Shown here piece by piece: positions 1-5,095 of a stretch of 5,734 nt of DNA. The position numbers and the translations under genes were made by a program. Below the pieces are notes generated by a model, which was given only the letters and a program-made list of their open reading frames with translations, ran no database searches and was not told the origin of the DNA. Positions within the stretch are counted from its first letter, which is position 1; each line of letters opens with the position of its first letter. Origin of the DNA: Acidobacteriota bacterium (lineage in GTDB: Bacteria; Acidobacteriota; Terriglobia; Terriglobales; Acidobacteriaceae); assembly GCA_021809235.1 (NCBI GenBank), contig JAKBAG010000189.1:1-5734 (forward strand), written 5' to 3'.

Positions 1-153
1 TTTTCCTGCAGAATCCGTGTCGGATGTGCCGGGCACAGGAGTGTGGCTTGTATTCGGACAAGCATTGGCAAAAGGCGGCTCAATCGCTAGTAGCTGGAGA
101 GCCAGTGCTGCTGTCAGAAGAGAGATGTACTGCAAAATCCGTCGGAGATGCAT
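1..153 (-). CDS. Exported protein of unknown function, N-terminal part only
   Basis: Reading leftwards from ATG 153-151, 51 codons stay open to the window edge. The N-terminus is a textbook Sec signal peptide: MHLRR basic region, a hydrophobic stretch at about residues 6-25 (ILQYISLLTAALALQLLAIE), then PPFANA followed by Cys. ANA just before Cys fits signal peptidase I; it is a poor lipobox. The visible mature part (CPNTSHTPVPGTSDTDSAGK) is rich in Thr, Ser, Pro and Asp, like a linker. ATG was chosen because it gives a compact signal peptide, but it has no clear ribosome-binding site. A TTG at 207-205 has AGGAG (214-218) at 6-nt spacing and would add 18 residues with a long basic n-region. 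The gene follows feoB on the same strand. I do not recognise the family. Confidence 0.5.
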   Translation of the reverse strand, partial: MHLRRILQYISLLTAALALQLLAIEPPFANACPNTSHTPVPGTSDTDSAGK

Positions 154-317
154 AGACTGGCTGCGTTGGCGAAGTTTGGATTTGCACGCAAAGCCCAAGG
201 CTGCCAACGCCGTCTCCTGTCGTGCGCGGACCGAGGAAGTGTCCAGCGCAACGTTTTCCTGTGGTTACTTGTTTGGACTGAAGGGACGCCGCAGCGTCAC
301 CCATTGGCCGTAACTGT

Positions 318-323
318 AGTATA
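318..323 (-). promoter_or_regulatory. Possible -10 hexamer for the left-edge gene
   Basis: TATACT on the minus strand matches TATAAT at 5 of 6 positions and lies in the gap between feoB and the exported-protein gene. No convincing -35 is found 16-18 nt upstream, so this is weak. The rest of 154-400 shows no gene I can support. No strong hairpin plus T-run follows the feoB stop, so read-through from feoAB is also possible. Confidence 0.2.
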
Positions 324-400
324 TCGTTTCGAGCAGAATTGATTTACTACTGCGAAAGCATGATCTCGAGGGGTGCTTGCTTCATAACAGGCGGGTCAAT

Positions 401-2314
401 TCAGAGCAGATGAACTGCCCAATTGGCAACATAAGCTGCTCCGTAGGCCAGAATCAACATGTAGATGAACTGCATCGCCGGCCATCGCCAGCTATTGGTT
501 TCGCGTTTGACCACTGCCATGGTGGATGTGCACTGCATGGCGAAGGCAAAAAAGACCATCAGTGCAATGGCTCCGCCCAGAGAAAGATCATGGTGCAGTG
601 CCGTCTGCAGGCTCAGGGATTGAGTCTGTGGATCGGCTCCATAAAGTGTTCCCATGGTGCCCACCATCACTTCGCGTGCCAGCACGCTGGAAATCAGCCC
701 AATACCAATTTTCCAGTTGAAGCCCAGCGGTGCAATGGCCGGTTCCATCCAGTGGCCCAGTCGTCCGATTACGCTCTCTGACAAAAGAGGAGCAACACCA
801 TTGTGGCGAGGGAAATTGGCTAATACCCAAAGTGCCAGCGTTACCGCCAGAATGATGCTTCCAGCCTGGCGTAAAAAGACCCAGGCACGATCCCAGAGGC
901 GCAGTCCAAGCGAGCGTAGGGTGGGCATGCGATATTGCGGAAGCTCAAGAATGAAGGGGGTCTGGCTGGATTTGAGGATGGAGCTTTTCAGCAGTCGAGC
1001 CGTGGACAGTGCAGCCAGGAAACCAAGCGCGTAAAGCCCCAGCATGACCAGTGTCTGCAAGCCGACCAGTCCGTGAAGATAGGCAATGGGCGGAATGAAT
1101 GCTGCAATGAAAAGCATGTATACCGGCAGCCTGGCCGAACAGGTCATGAATGGCGTGACCAGGATGGTTGCCAGGCGATCGCGTTTGTTTTCAATGGTGC
1201 GCGTGGCCATGATGGCTGGAACAGCGCAGGCATATGCGGAAAGCAGGGGAATGAAGGCCTTGCCGTTCAGACCGATGGTGCGCATCACGCGATCGGCAAT
1301 CAGCGCGGCACGGGCTAGATAACCGGAGTCCTCCAGAATGCCAATAAACAGGAAGAGAAGCAAAATCTGCGGCAGGAAGACGAGAACCGAGCTGACGCCC
1401 TTCCAGGCTCCATCTAAAACGAGGGAGCGAATCCAGCCGTCAGGCAGGAATCCGGTGGCCAGCAGTCCGGCGCGAGCCAGCAAATCTCCCAGACCGTCGC
1501 TGAGTGGCTGACCGATGGTGAAAACCACTTCAAAGACGCTGAAGACGACGACCAGAAAGAAAATGGGTCCCCAGAAGCGATGGAGCAAAAAGCTATCCAG
1601 CCGCCGGGTGGCTGCCTCGGAAAGCGGCGCGCGGTAGCCGGTGCGGGCGCTGACCTGTGCTGCCCACTTATGGGCACTGACGGGATTTCCAACTACCGGC
1701 AGAACTGTCGTCGCAGACTTGTTTGCGTCCTCGCCCCGATGTCGATTGAGAAACATTTGGATCGCATCCAGGCCGGTTCCACGCGCAGCGCTGATGCGGG
1801 CCACAGGAGCACCCAATTCCTGTGCCAACCGCAGCGGATCGATAGTGCCGCCGCGCAGTTCCATGAGGTCGCTCATGTTCAGCAGAACAATGCAGGGAAG
1901 ACCAAGCGCCAGTACCGGAGCAGCCAGCATAAGCTGGCGCGTCAGATGCAGCGAATCCAGTACGAGCAGGATGGCATCCGGTTTTGGAGTTCCGGGCATG
2001 CGACCTTCAAGCACGTCAACGGAAACTCTGGCATCTTCGGAGAACGGGTCCAACGAGTAGATTCCCGGCAGGTCGATCAGCGTCAGATCGCTGCGACCAA
2101 TACCTGCCATGGGTCCCATGCGCTGCTCTACGGTGACACCGGGATAGTTCGCGACTTTCTGCCGAAGCCCGGTGAGCCGATTAAAGAGTGTCGATTTACC
2201 AGAATTCGGGGGGCCCACCAGCGCAATGGTGCGCAGAGCACGACCAGCTCCCGCATCGGGACGCGGTGAATCGTCGGCGGGCTGAAACGGTTCAGGTGTA
2301 CAGCAGGAGCTCAT
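401..2314 (-). CDS. feoB: Ferrous iron transporter FeoB (GTPase-permease)
   Basis: A 637-aa inner-membrane Fe(II) transporter with an N-terminal G-protein domain. G1 is GPPNSGKS (34-41); the second Asn of the usual GNPN (N37), the K+-coordinating residue in characterised FeoB proteins, is kept while the first is Pro. G2 includes T61 in NYPGVTVEQ, G3 is DLPG (81-84), G4 is NMSD (146-149) and G5 is SAA (175-177). Membrane core from about 248: LEDSGYLARAA (327-337), FIPLLSAYACAVPAIMATR (354-372) with the Cys-containing gate, PFMTCSARLPVY (388-399), REVMVGTMGTLYG (547-559) and CTSTMAVVKRET (595-606). A 25-residue extension with vicinal Cys4-Cys5 precedes the G domain. The G-domain-to-membrane linker is short, which contributes to a total length below the roughly 770 aa of E. 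coli FeoB. The start overlaps the feoA stop (ATGA), implying translational coupling. Confidence 0.97.
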   Translation of the reverse strand: MSSCCTPEPFQPADDSPRPDAGAGRALRTIALVGPPNSGKSTLFNRLTGLRQKVANYPGVTVEQRMGPMAGIGRSDLTLIDLPGIYSLDPFSEDARVSVDVLEGRMPGTPKPDAILLVLDSLHLTRQLMLAAPVLALGLPCIVLLNMSDLMELRGGTIDPLRLAQELGAPVARISAARGTGLDAIQMFLNRHRGEDANKSATTVLPVVGNPVSAHKWAAQVSARTGYRAPLSEAATRRLDSFLLHRFWGPIFFLVVVFSVFEVVFTIGQPLSDGLGDLLARAGLLATGFLPDGWIRSLVLDGAWKGVSSVLVFLPQILLLFLFIGILEDSGYLARAALIADRVMRTIGLNGKAFIPLLSAYACAVPAIMATRTIENKRDRLATILVTPFMTCSARLPVYMLFIAAFIPPIAYLHGLVGLQTLVMLGLYALGFLAALSTARLLKSSILKSSQTPFILELPQYRMPTLRSLGLRLWDRAWVFLRQAGSIILAVTLALWVLANFPRHNGVAPLLSESVIGRLGHWMEPAIAPLGFNWKIGIGLISSVLAREVMVGTMGTLYGADPQTQSLSLQTALHHDLSLGGAIALMVFFAFAMQCTSTMAVVKRETNSWRWPAMQFIYMLILAYGAAYVANWAVHLL

Positions 2315-2592
2315 CGACTGTCCTTATGGGGACGGGATCGCGGCATGCGTGGAGTTGGGGCAGCCGGTGCATGCGTACTCCGTACCTGGATTCCTTGTGC
2401 CGTATCCCGACGCAAGGCAATCTCCAGGCCGTCAATAGCATAGACTGTTGGGTCACCGGCAGGGGCGCGATGCAGAACCTTGACTCGGGCGTTGGGAAGG
2501 AACCCCATATACATCAGATGATTGTGGACGCCGGGGGGAAGATCGACAGACTCAATCACGGCCGTTGATCCCACTTCCAGTTCGCTCAGCAT
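2311..2592 (-). CDS. feoA: FeoA, small SH3-like ferrous iron transport protein
   Basis: A 93-aa cytoplasmic partner of FeoB. It opens with MLSELEVGSTAVIESV, as FeoA proteins usually do, and has the family pattern LMYMGFLPNARVKVL, then APAGDP, then YAIDGLEIALRRDTAQGIQV. After the SH3-like domain comes a basic, Pro-rich tail of about 20 residues ending RPHKDSR. The frame is open upstream to an ATG at 2754, but those 54 codons cross the promoter and both operators and show no FeoA similarity. I therefore start at ATG 2592-2590, downstream of the predicted transcription start. GTG at residue -5 and TTG at residue -2 are alternatives; no start has a strong Shine-Dalgarno sequence. The stop overlaps the feoB start by 4 bp. 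Confidence 0.9.
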   Translation of the reverse strand: MLSELEVGSTAVIESVDLPPGVHNHLMYMGFLPNARVKVLHRAPAGDPTVYAIDGLEIALRRDTAQGIQVRSTHAPAAPTPRMPRSRPHKDSR

Positions 2593-2617
2593 ACGCAAAC
2601 GCTTCACTCTCTGTCGT

Positions 2618-2646
2618 GCTTTCCGGAATGGAATCGTCGGAAAAGC
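2618..2646 (-). other. Hairpin in the feoA leader
   Basis: An inverted repeat with arms CGGAAAAGC (2638-2646) and GCTTTCCG (2618-2625) on the plus strand. It forms 8 pairs with one bulged base around a 12-nt loop. It sits in the predicted roughly 75-nt untranslated leader, 25 nt before the feoA start. It may affect translation or mRNA stability, or be chance. There is no T-run after it, so it is not a standard terminator. Confidence 0.35.
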
Positions 2647-2650
2647 AGAA

Positions 2651-2667
2651 ATACGACCAGATTGGTC
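2651..2667. promoter_or_regulatory. Operator 1 of feoAB (GACC-N5-GGTC)
   Basis: Plus-strand ATACGACCAGATTGGTC: the inverted repeat GACC/GGTC around AGATT. It lies directly at and after the predicted transcription start, where a bound protein would block initiation. It shares ATACGACCA, a T/C-rich centre and GGTC with operator 2, start-to-start 27 bp apart. The 13-bp core resembles the Rrf2/IscR type-1 core (GACT-R-WWW-Y-AGTC); the ATA flank is closer to the core than in E. coli IscR sites. The identity of the regulator is inference. Confidence 0.6.
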
Positions 2668-2674
2668 CGTCTTG

Positions 2675-2704
2675 AGTATACGACCATTTCGGTCTGGGTT
2701 GCAA
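2675..2704 (-). promoter_or_regulatory. Sigma70-type promoter of feoAB
   Basis: On the minus strand a -35 TTGCAA (2704-2699; 4 of 6 to TTGACA) and a -10 TATACT (2680-2675; 5 of 6) are 18 bp apart. Initiation would fall near 2670-2667, giving a leader of about 75 nt before feoA ATG 2592. Operator 2 lies between the hexamers, extending over the first half of the -10, and operator 1 covers the start point. Confidence 0.6.
2678..2694. promoter_or_regulatory. Operator 2 of feoAB (GACC-N5-GGTC)
   Basis: Plus-strand ATACGACCATTTCGGTC: the inverted repeat GACC/GGTC around ATTTC, which fits the R-WWW-Y centre of Rrf2/IscR sites. It occupies the spacer of the feoAB promoter and overlaps the -10 hexamer, a classic repressor position. 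The first nine and last four bases are identical to operator 1. Confidence 0.6.
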
Positions 2705-2781
2705 AGTGTGTATCGGGAAGTTCTATTCATGGGATCAATCTGCCTCCAAACCACGTGTATCGCGCATCCTGCACAAAATGC

Positions 2782-2797
2782 TGTGACTTAGATCACG
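2782..2797. promoter_or_regulatory. CRP/FNR-family binding site
   Basis: TGTGACTTAGATCACG fits TGTGA-N6-TCACA with one mismatch, in the last base. It is 103 bp before the proline dehydrogenase start and about 120 bp upstream of the predicted feoAB transcription start. That suits activation of the proline gene best. CRP-type and FNR-type proteins share this architecture, so the signal sensed cannot be read from the site. Confidence 0.5.
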
Positions 2798-2888
2798 CAA
2801 GAAGCGGACATGCGCAATGGAGATGGTGGCCGAATGAGCGCTGCGTGTGCCACACTCTAGGATGTTTGGCGTTTTGCAGACCAGACCT

Positions 2889-2894
2889 GAGGGG
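2889..2894 (+). promoter_or_regulatory. Ribosome-binding site of proline dehydrogenase
   Basis: GAGGGG lies 5 nt before ATG 2900 and supports that start. A TAGGAT at 2858-2863 could be a -10 (4 of 6) but has no good -35, which would be compatible with an activator-dependent promoter. Confidence 0.7.
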
Positions 2895-2899
2895 TACTC

Positions 2900-3826
2900 A
2901 TGCCGATTCTACGCAGTTTGTTCATTTCCCTGTCCACCAATCGCCTGATGCGCCAGTTTGGCGAGCGTTCGATGCTTGGCCGCAGAATGAGTTCCCGTTT
3001 CGTGGCGGGTATGGAGATCGAGGACGCGCTCCGGGTGGCCGAACGGCTGAATGCCCAAGGTATGAGCGTTACCCTGGATTCCCTGGGCGAAAGCGTGAAC
3101 AGCGAAGCGGAGGCACAGAATGCTGCCGAAATCTATCACAATCTGCTGAACCAGATTGCACTGCGAAAACTGGACGCCAATATTAGCGTGAAGCTATCCC
3201 AGATGGGGCTGGAGTTTTCACCCGAGTTGTCCGAGCGCATTGTGGGTGGCCTGACAGAGCATTGCCGGGCAACGGGCAATTTTCTCCGGATTGATATGGA
3301 AGGAACGCCGCTGACGCAAAAGACGATCGACATGGTGCGCCGCCTTCATGCCAATTCCGATTATGCCGGACACATTGGTATTGTGATTCAGGCGTATCTG
3401 TATCGGTCGGAGTCGGATATTGCGCAATTGCTGGAGGATGGAATCCGCATACGGCTTTGCAAGGGGGCATATCAGGAGCCTGCATCGTTGGCCTTCCCGC
3501 GCAAAACGGATGTGGATACCAACTATGTGCTGCTCGCGGGGCGGTTGTTATCCAGCCATGTGTATCACGGCATTGCCACGCACGATGAAGCGATGATTCG
3601 TGCCGTAAGGGATTATGCCGCGCATAATGGAATCGCACCGGATCGGTTTGAGTTCCAGATGCTCTACGGAGTGCGCAGGGATTTGCAGCGCAGACTCGTG
3701 GAGGATGGGTACAGGGTGAGGATTTATCTGCCGTTTGGGCATGAATGGTATCCATACTTCATGCGTAGACTGGCAGAGCGTCCGGCCAATGCTTTCTTTG
3801 TCCTGCGGAATCTATTTCGGAGTTGA
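2900..3826 (+). CDS. Proline dehydrogenase (monofunctional, FAD-dependent)
   Basis: A 308-aa enzyme oxidising L-proline to delta1-pyrroline-5-carboxylate and passing electrons through FAD to the quinone pool. It has the family motifs in order along a TIM barrel: VKLSQMGL (97-104), DMEGT (132-136), QAYLYRS (164-170), RLCKGAYQEP (185-194), ATHDE (226-230), FQMLYGVR (252-259), and the C-terminal substrate-binding signature RIYLPFGHEWYPYFMRRLAERPAN (274-297). Length fits single-domain PRODH; no P5C dehydrogenase domain follows, so the second step must be encoded elsewhere. The start has a good GAGGGG site. The gene stands alone on the plus strand, divergent from feoAB, and its last 15 bp overlap the tail of the convergent DUF3106 gene. 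Symbols used for this enzyme vary (putA, prodh, fadM), so none is assigned. Confidence 0.95.
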   Translation: MPILRSLFISLSTNRLMRQFGERSMLGRRMSSRFVAGMEIEDALRVAERLNAQGMSVTLDSLGESVNSEAEAQNAAEIYHNLLNQIALRKLDANISVKLSQMGLEFSPELSERIVGGLTEHCRATGNFLRIDMEGTPLTQKTIDMVRRLHANSDYAGHIGIVIQAYLYRSESDIAQLLEDGIRIRLCKGAYQEPASLAFPRKTDVDTNYVLLAGRLLSSHVYHGIATHDEAMIRAVRDYAAHNGIAPDRFEFQMLYGVRRDLQRRLVEDGYRVRIYLPFGHEWYPYFMRRLAERPANAFFVLRNLFRS

Positions 3827-4459
3827 GAGACTGGAAGCGGGGGACAGGACTGCAGGTGAAGCCGGTTGATACGGCTCAACCATCAGCAGATTGCTCAAGA
3901 TCTGCCGCTCCTGGTCGCTGAGACTCGTGGCATAGGGGGCGTTGTTCAGGTGGGAGGTGCGCTGATCCGGCGGAAGCCGACGCAAGGCACGAAAAGCCTG
4001 ACTGACAATGGCCATGCGCGCCTGTGGGAGCAGACCAAGCGCATGGACCGACTGCTGAAACGCCTGCTGCTGCTGCGGATTCAGCCGCTCAATGGCCTCA
4101 TTGCGCTCCAGATAGCGCTCTCGCCTGGCAGGTGGCATGGCATGAATGCGTGCCAACTGTGTAAGCAGGCGCTGCTGCGATGAGGCGGAAAGCTGCCGGA
4201 AGGCCGGAATGTTGCGCAGAAGCATCTGCTGCTGCTCAATGGGTAGATTCTGATGGCTGGCAAGCCATTCCGGAAGATGATCGAATGCACCGGGAATCGG
4301 ATTCCGATAGCCCGGAGGCAGGGGACGATCCGGCCGTGTCTGTGTTGCGGTGGCAGAATGCTGGGGACGCCCGTGCAGCTCCGATGAGGAGAACAGCAAG
4401 ACTACACATGCCGCGACGATGGCATAGGAGGCAAGATGGAATGGGTTGAATCGCTTCAT
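3812..4459 (-). CDS. Exported DUF3106-type helical-repeat protein
   Basis: 215 aa. Signal peptide or anchor: MKRFNPFHLA, a hydrophobic stretch at about 10-25 (SYAIVAACVVLLFSSS), then a Pro/Thr-rich linker. From LPEWLASHQNLP the protein reads like DUF3106 and is organised as seven 18-residue repeats beginning L72, L90, M108, L126, L144, L162 and L180. Each has the form [L/M]-[P/S/N]-x3-[R/Q], for example LPIEQQ, LNPQQQ, LPPDQR, LSDQER. It is almost all predicted helix, Gln/Arg-rich, with no catalytic motif. The tail (about 198-215) is Pro/Ser-rich. It is third in line after the sigma and anti-sigma genes. The family is uncharacterised; a periplasmic sensing or modulating role is inference from context. 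No strong ribosome-binding site; a nine-codon frame ends in an ATGA at its start. Confidence 0.8.
   Translation of the reverse strand: MKRFNPFHLASYAIVAACVVLLFSSSELHGRPQHSATATQTRPDRPLPPGYRNPIPGAFDHLPEWLASHQNLPIEQQQMLLRNIPAFRQLSASSQQRLLTQLARIHAMPPARRERYLERNEAIERLNPQQQQAFQQSVHALGLLPQARMAIVSQAFRALRRLPPDQRTSHLNNAPYATSLSDQERQILSNLLMVEPYQPASPAVLSPASSLSTPK
3869..4246 (-). repeat. Seven tandem 18-residue (54-nt) coding repeats
   Basis: Codons 72-197 of the DUF3106 gene. Leu/Met recurs every 18 residues (72, 90, 108, 126, 144, 162, 180), usually followed by Pro, Ser or Asn, then Gln/Arg at +5. A hydrophobic residue also recurs at -3 (F87, I105, I123, L141, L159, A177). The nucleotide units have diverged, so the period is kept at protein level. 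Confidence 0.75.
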
Positions 4460-4485
4460 CGGATGGTTTCCATCATCAGGTCCAT
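4456..4485 (-). CDS. Possible nine-codon coupling ORF before the DUF3106 gene
   Basis: ATG 4485 opens MDLMMETIR, whose TGA overlaps the DUF3106 ATG as ATGA. The same frame is open back to 4527 (…TGQFVHVPY). There is no Shine-Dalgarno sequence before ATG 4485. It could couple translation from the anti-sigma gene to DUF3106, as feoA does for feoB, or be chance. A single frameshift in the anti-sigma gene would not join this frame to it, because stops at 4547-4549 and 4528-4530 intervene. Confidence 0.2.
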   Translation of the reverse strand: MDLMMETIR

Positions 4486-4546
4486 GTAAGGAACGTGTAC
4501 GAACTGTCCAGTGTATGAGAGCCTTCGTTACGAGGACAGCGCGGCA

Positions 4547-5056
4547 TTAATCTGCATTATTGGTAAGATTCTCCAGTGTGTCCAGAGCTGTGCTGTTCGT
4601 GTCCAGATTTTGCAGATCCTGCACCACGGCAGGGCTGGCCGTGATGACCGCAGGGACTGGCTGGGGGTGGGCATGAACAAAGCCCAGATAAGCGCTGCCC
4701 CCCGTAATGACAAGCAGGGAAAGTGCTGTGGCAAGGACGGGCTGCAGACGCCACCGCTGCCCATAGGTCATGCGGGCCTGCAGGCCATGCCAGAGTTGTG
4801 CCAGTCGGCCTGATACCGGCGCAGAACGCTCCTCGGCAAGCCGGGCGGACATGCGGGTCATGAAATAAGGATTCGGCTCCGGAGCCTGCCAGTCTTCCAT
4901 GACATGCATCAGCCGATCCATCCCGGAAAGCTCCTCGCGGCAGGTCTCGCAGTACTGCAGATGTGCCTGGGCTGCATCCATTGATGCCAGCGTAGAGAAA
5001 TCTGTTCCGGGCAACTGCTCCATCACGGCATCCTGAAACTGTTTGCAACTCATCAT
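4547..5056 (-). CDS. Zinc-finger membrane anti-sigma factor
   Basis: 169 aa. The cytoplasmic N-terminus carries an anti-sigma zinc site: C4 and H32-x3-C36-x2-C39 (HLQYCETC), the zf-HC2/ZAS pattern that binds and inactivates a cognate ECF sigma. A middle segment PNPYFMTRMSARLAEE (61-76) is followed by one membrane span at about 106-127 (PVLATALSLLVITGGSAYLG) and a 40-residue outer tail containing VQDLQNLDTNSTALDTLENL, a likely amphipathic helix. I start at ATG 5056 because AGGAGG stands 6 nt before it; ATG 5053 is next best. An in-frame ATG at 5086 would add ten non-homologous residues and place the AGGAGG inside the gene. It follows the sigma stop by 39 nt on the same strand, the usual sigma/anti-sigma order. 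Confidence 0.88.
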   Translation of the reverse strand: MMSCKQFQDAVMEQLPGTDFSTLASMDAAQAHLQYCETCREELSGMDRLMHVMEDWQAPEPNPYFMTRMSARLAEERSAPVSGRLAQLWHGLQARMTYGQRWRLQPVLATALSLLVITGGSAYLGFVHAHPQPVPAVITASPAVVQDLQNLDTNSTALDTLENLTNNAD

Positions 5057-5062
5057 GACGCA

Positions 5063-5068
5063 CCTCCT
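5063..5068 (-). promoter_or_regulatory. Ribosome-binding site of the anti-sigma gene
   Basis: A perfect AGGAGG, 6 nt before ATG 5056, decides the start of the anti-sigma gene and is the strongest Shine-Dalgarno sequence noticed in the window. Confidence 0.85.
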
Positions 5069-5095
5069 AATGTTCTGCCAGTTCATTCCGGCCAG

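Noticed and set aside
17..313. Plus-strand 98-codon frame near the left edge
   Set aside because: No family resemblance; it overlaps the signal-peptide gene on the minus strand, which is better supported.
301..400. Terminator after feoB
   Set aside because: Only weak pairings (AAGCA/TGCTT, GTAGTA/TACTAC) with large loops and no T-run.
1580..2269. Long plus-strand open frame (229 codons) antisense to feoB
   Set aside because: Opposite the conserved G domain of feoB; no recognisable domain, no ribosome-binding site considered convincing, and open antisense frames are common in such GC-biased genes.
2651..2694. Fur or DtxR/IdeR box controlling feoAB
   Set aside because: Neither GATAAT-type Fur repeats nor a TTAGG-type DtxR palindrome is present; the sites are GACC/GGTC palindromes.
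3183..3755. 190-codon minus-strand frame antisense to proline dehydrogenase
   Set aside because: Composition (Cys/His/Pro-rich, low complexity) is that of a shadow frame; the plus strand encodes every PRODH motif.
4491..4513. ECF-type promoter (GGAAC ... GTC) on the plus strand before the DUF3106 start
   Set aside because: Spacer of 11 nt is too short and it points away from the DUF3106 gene into the end of the anti-sigma gene.
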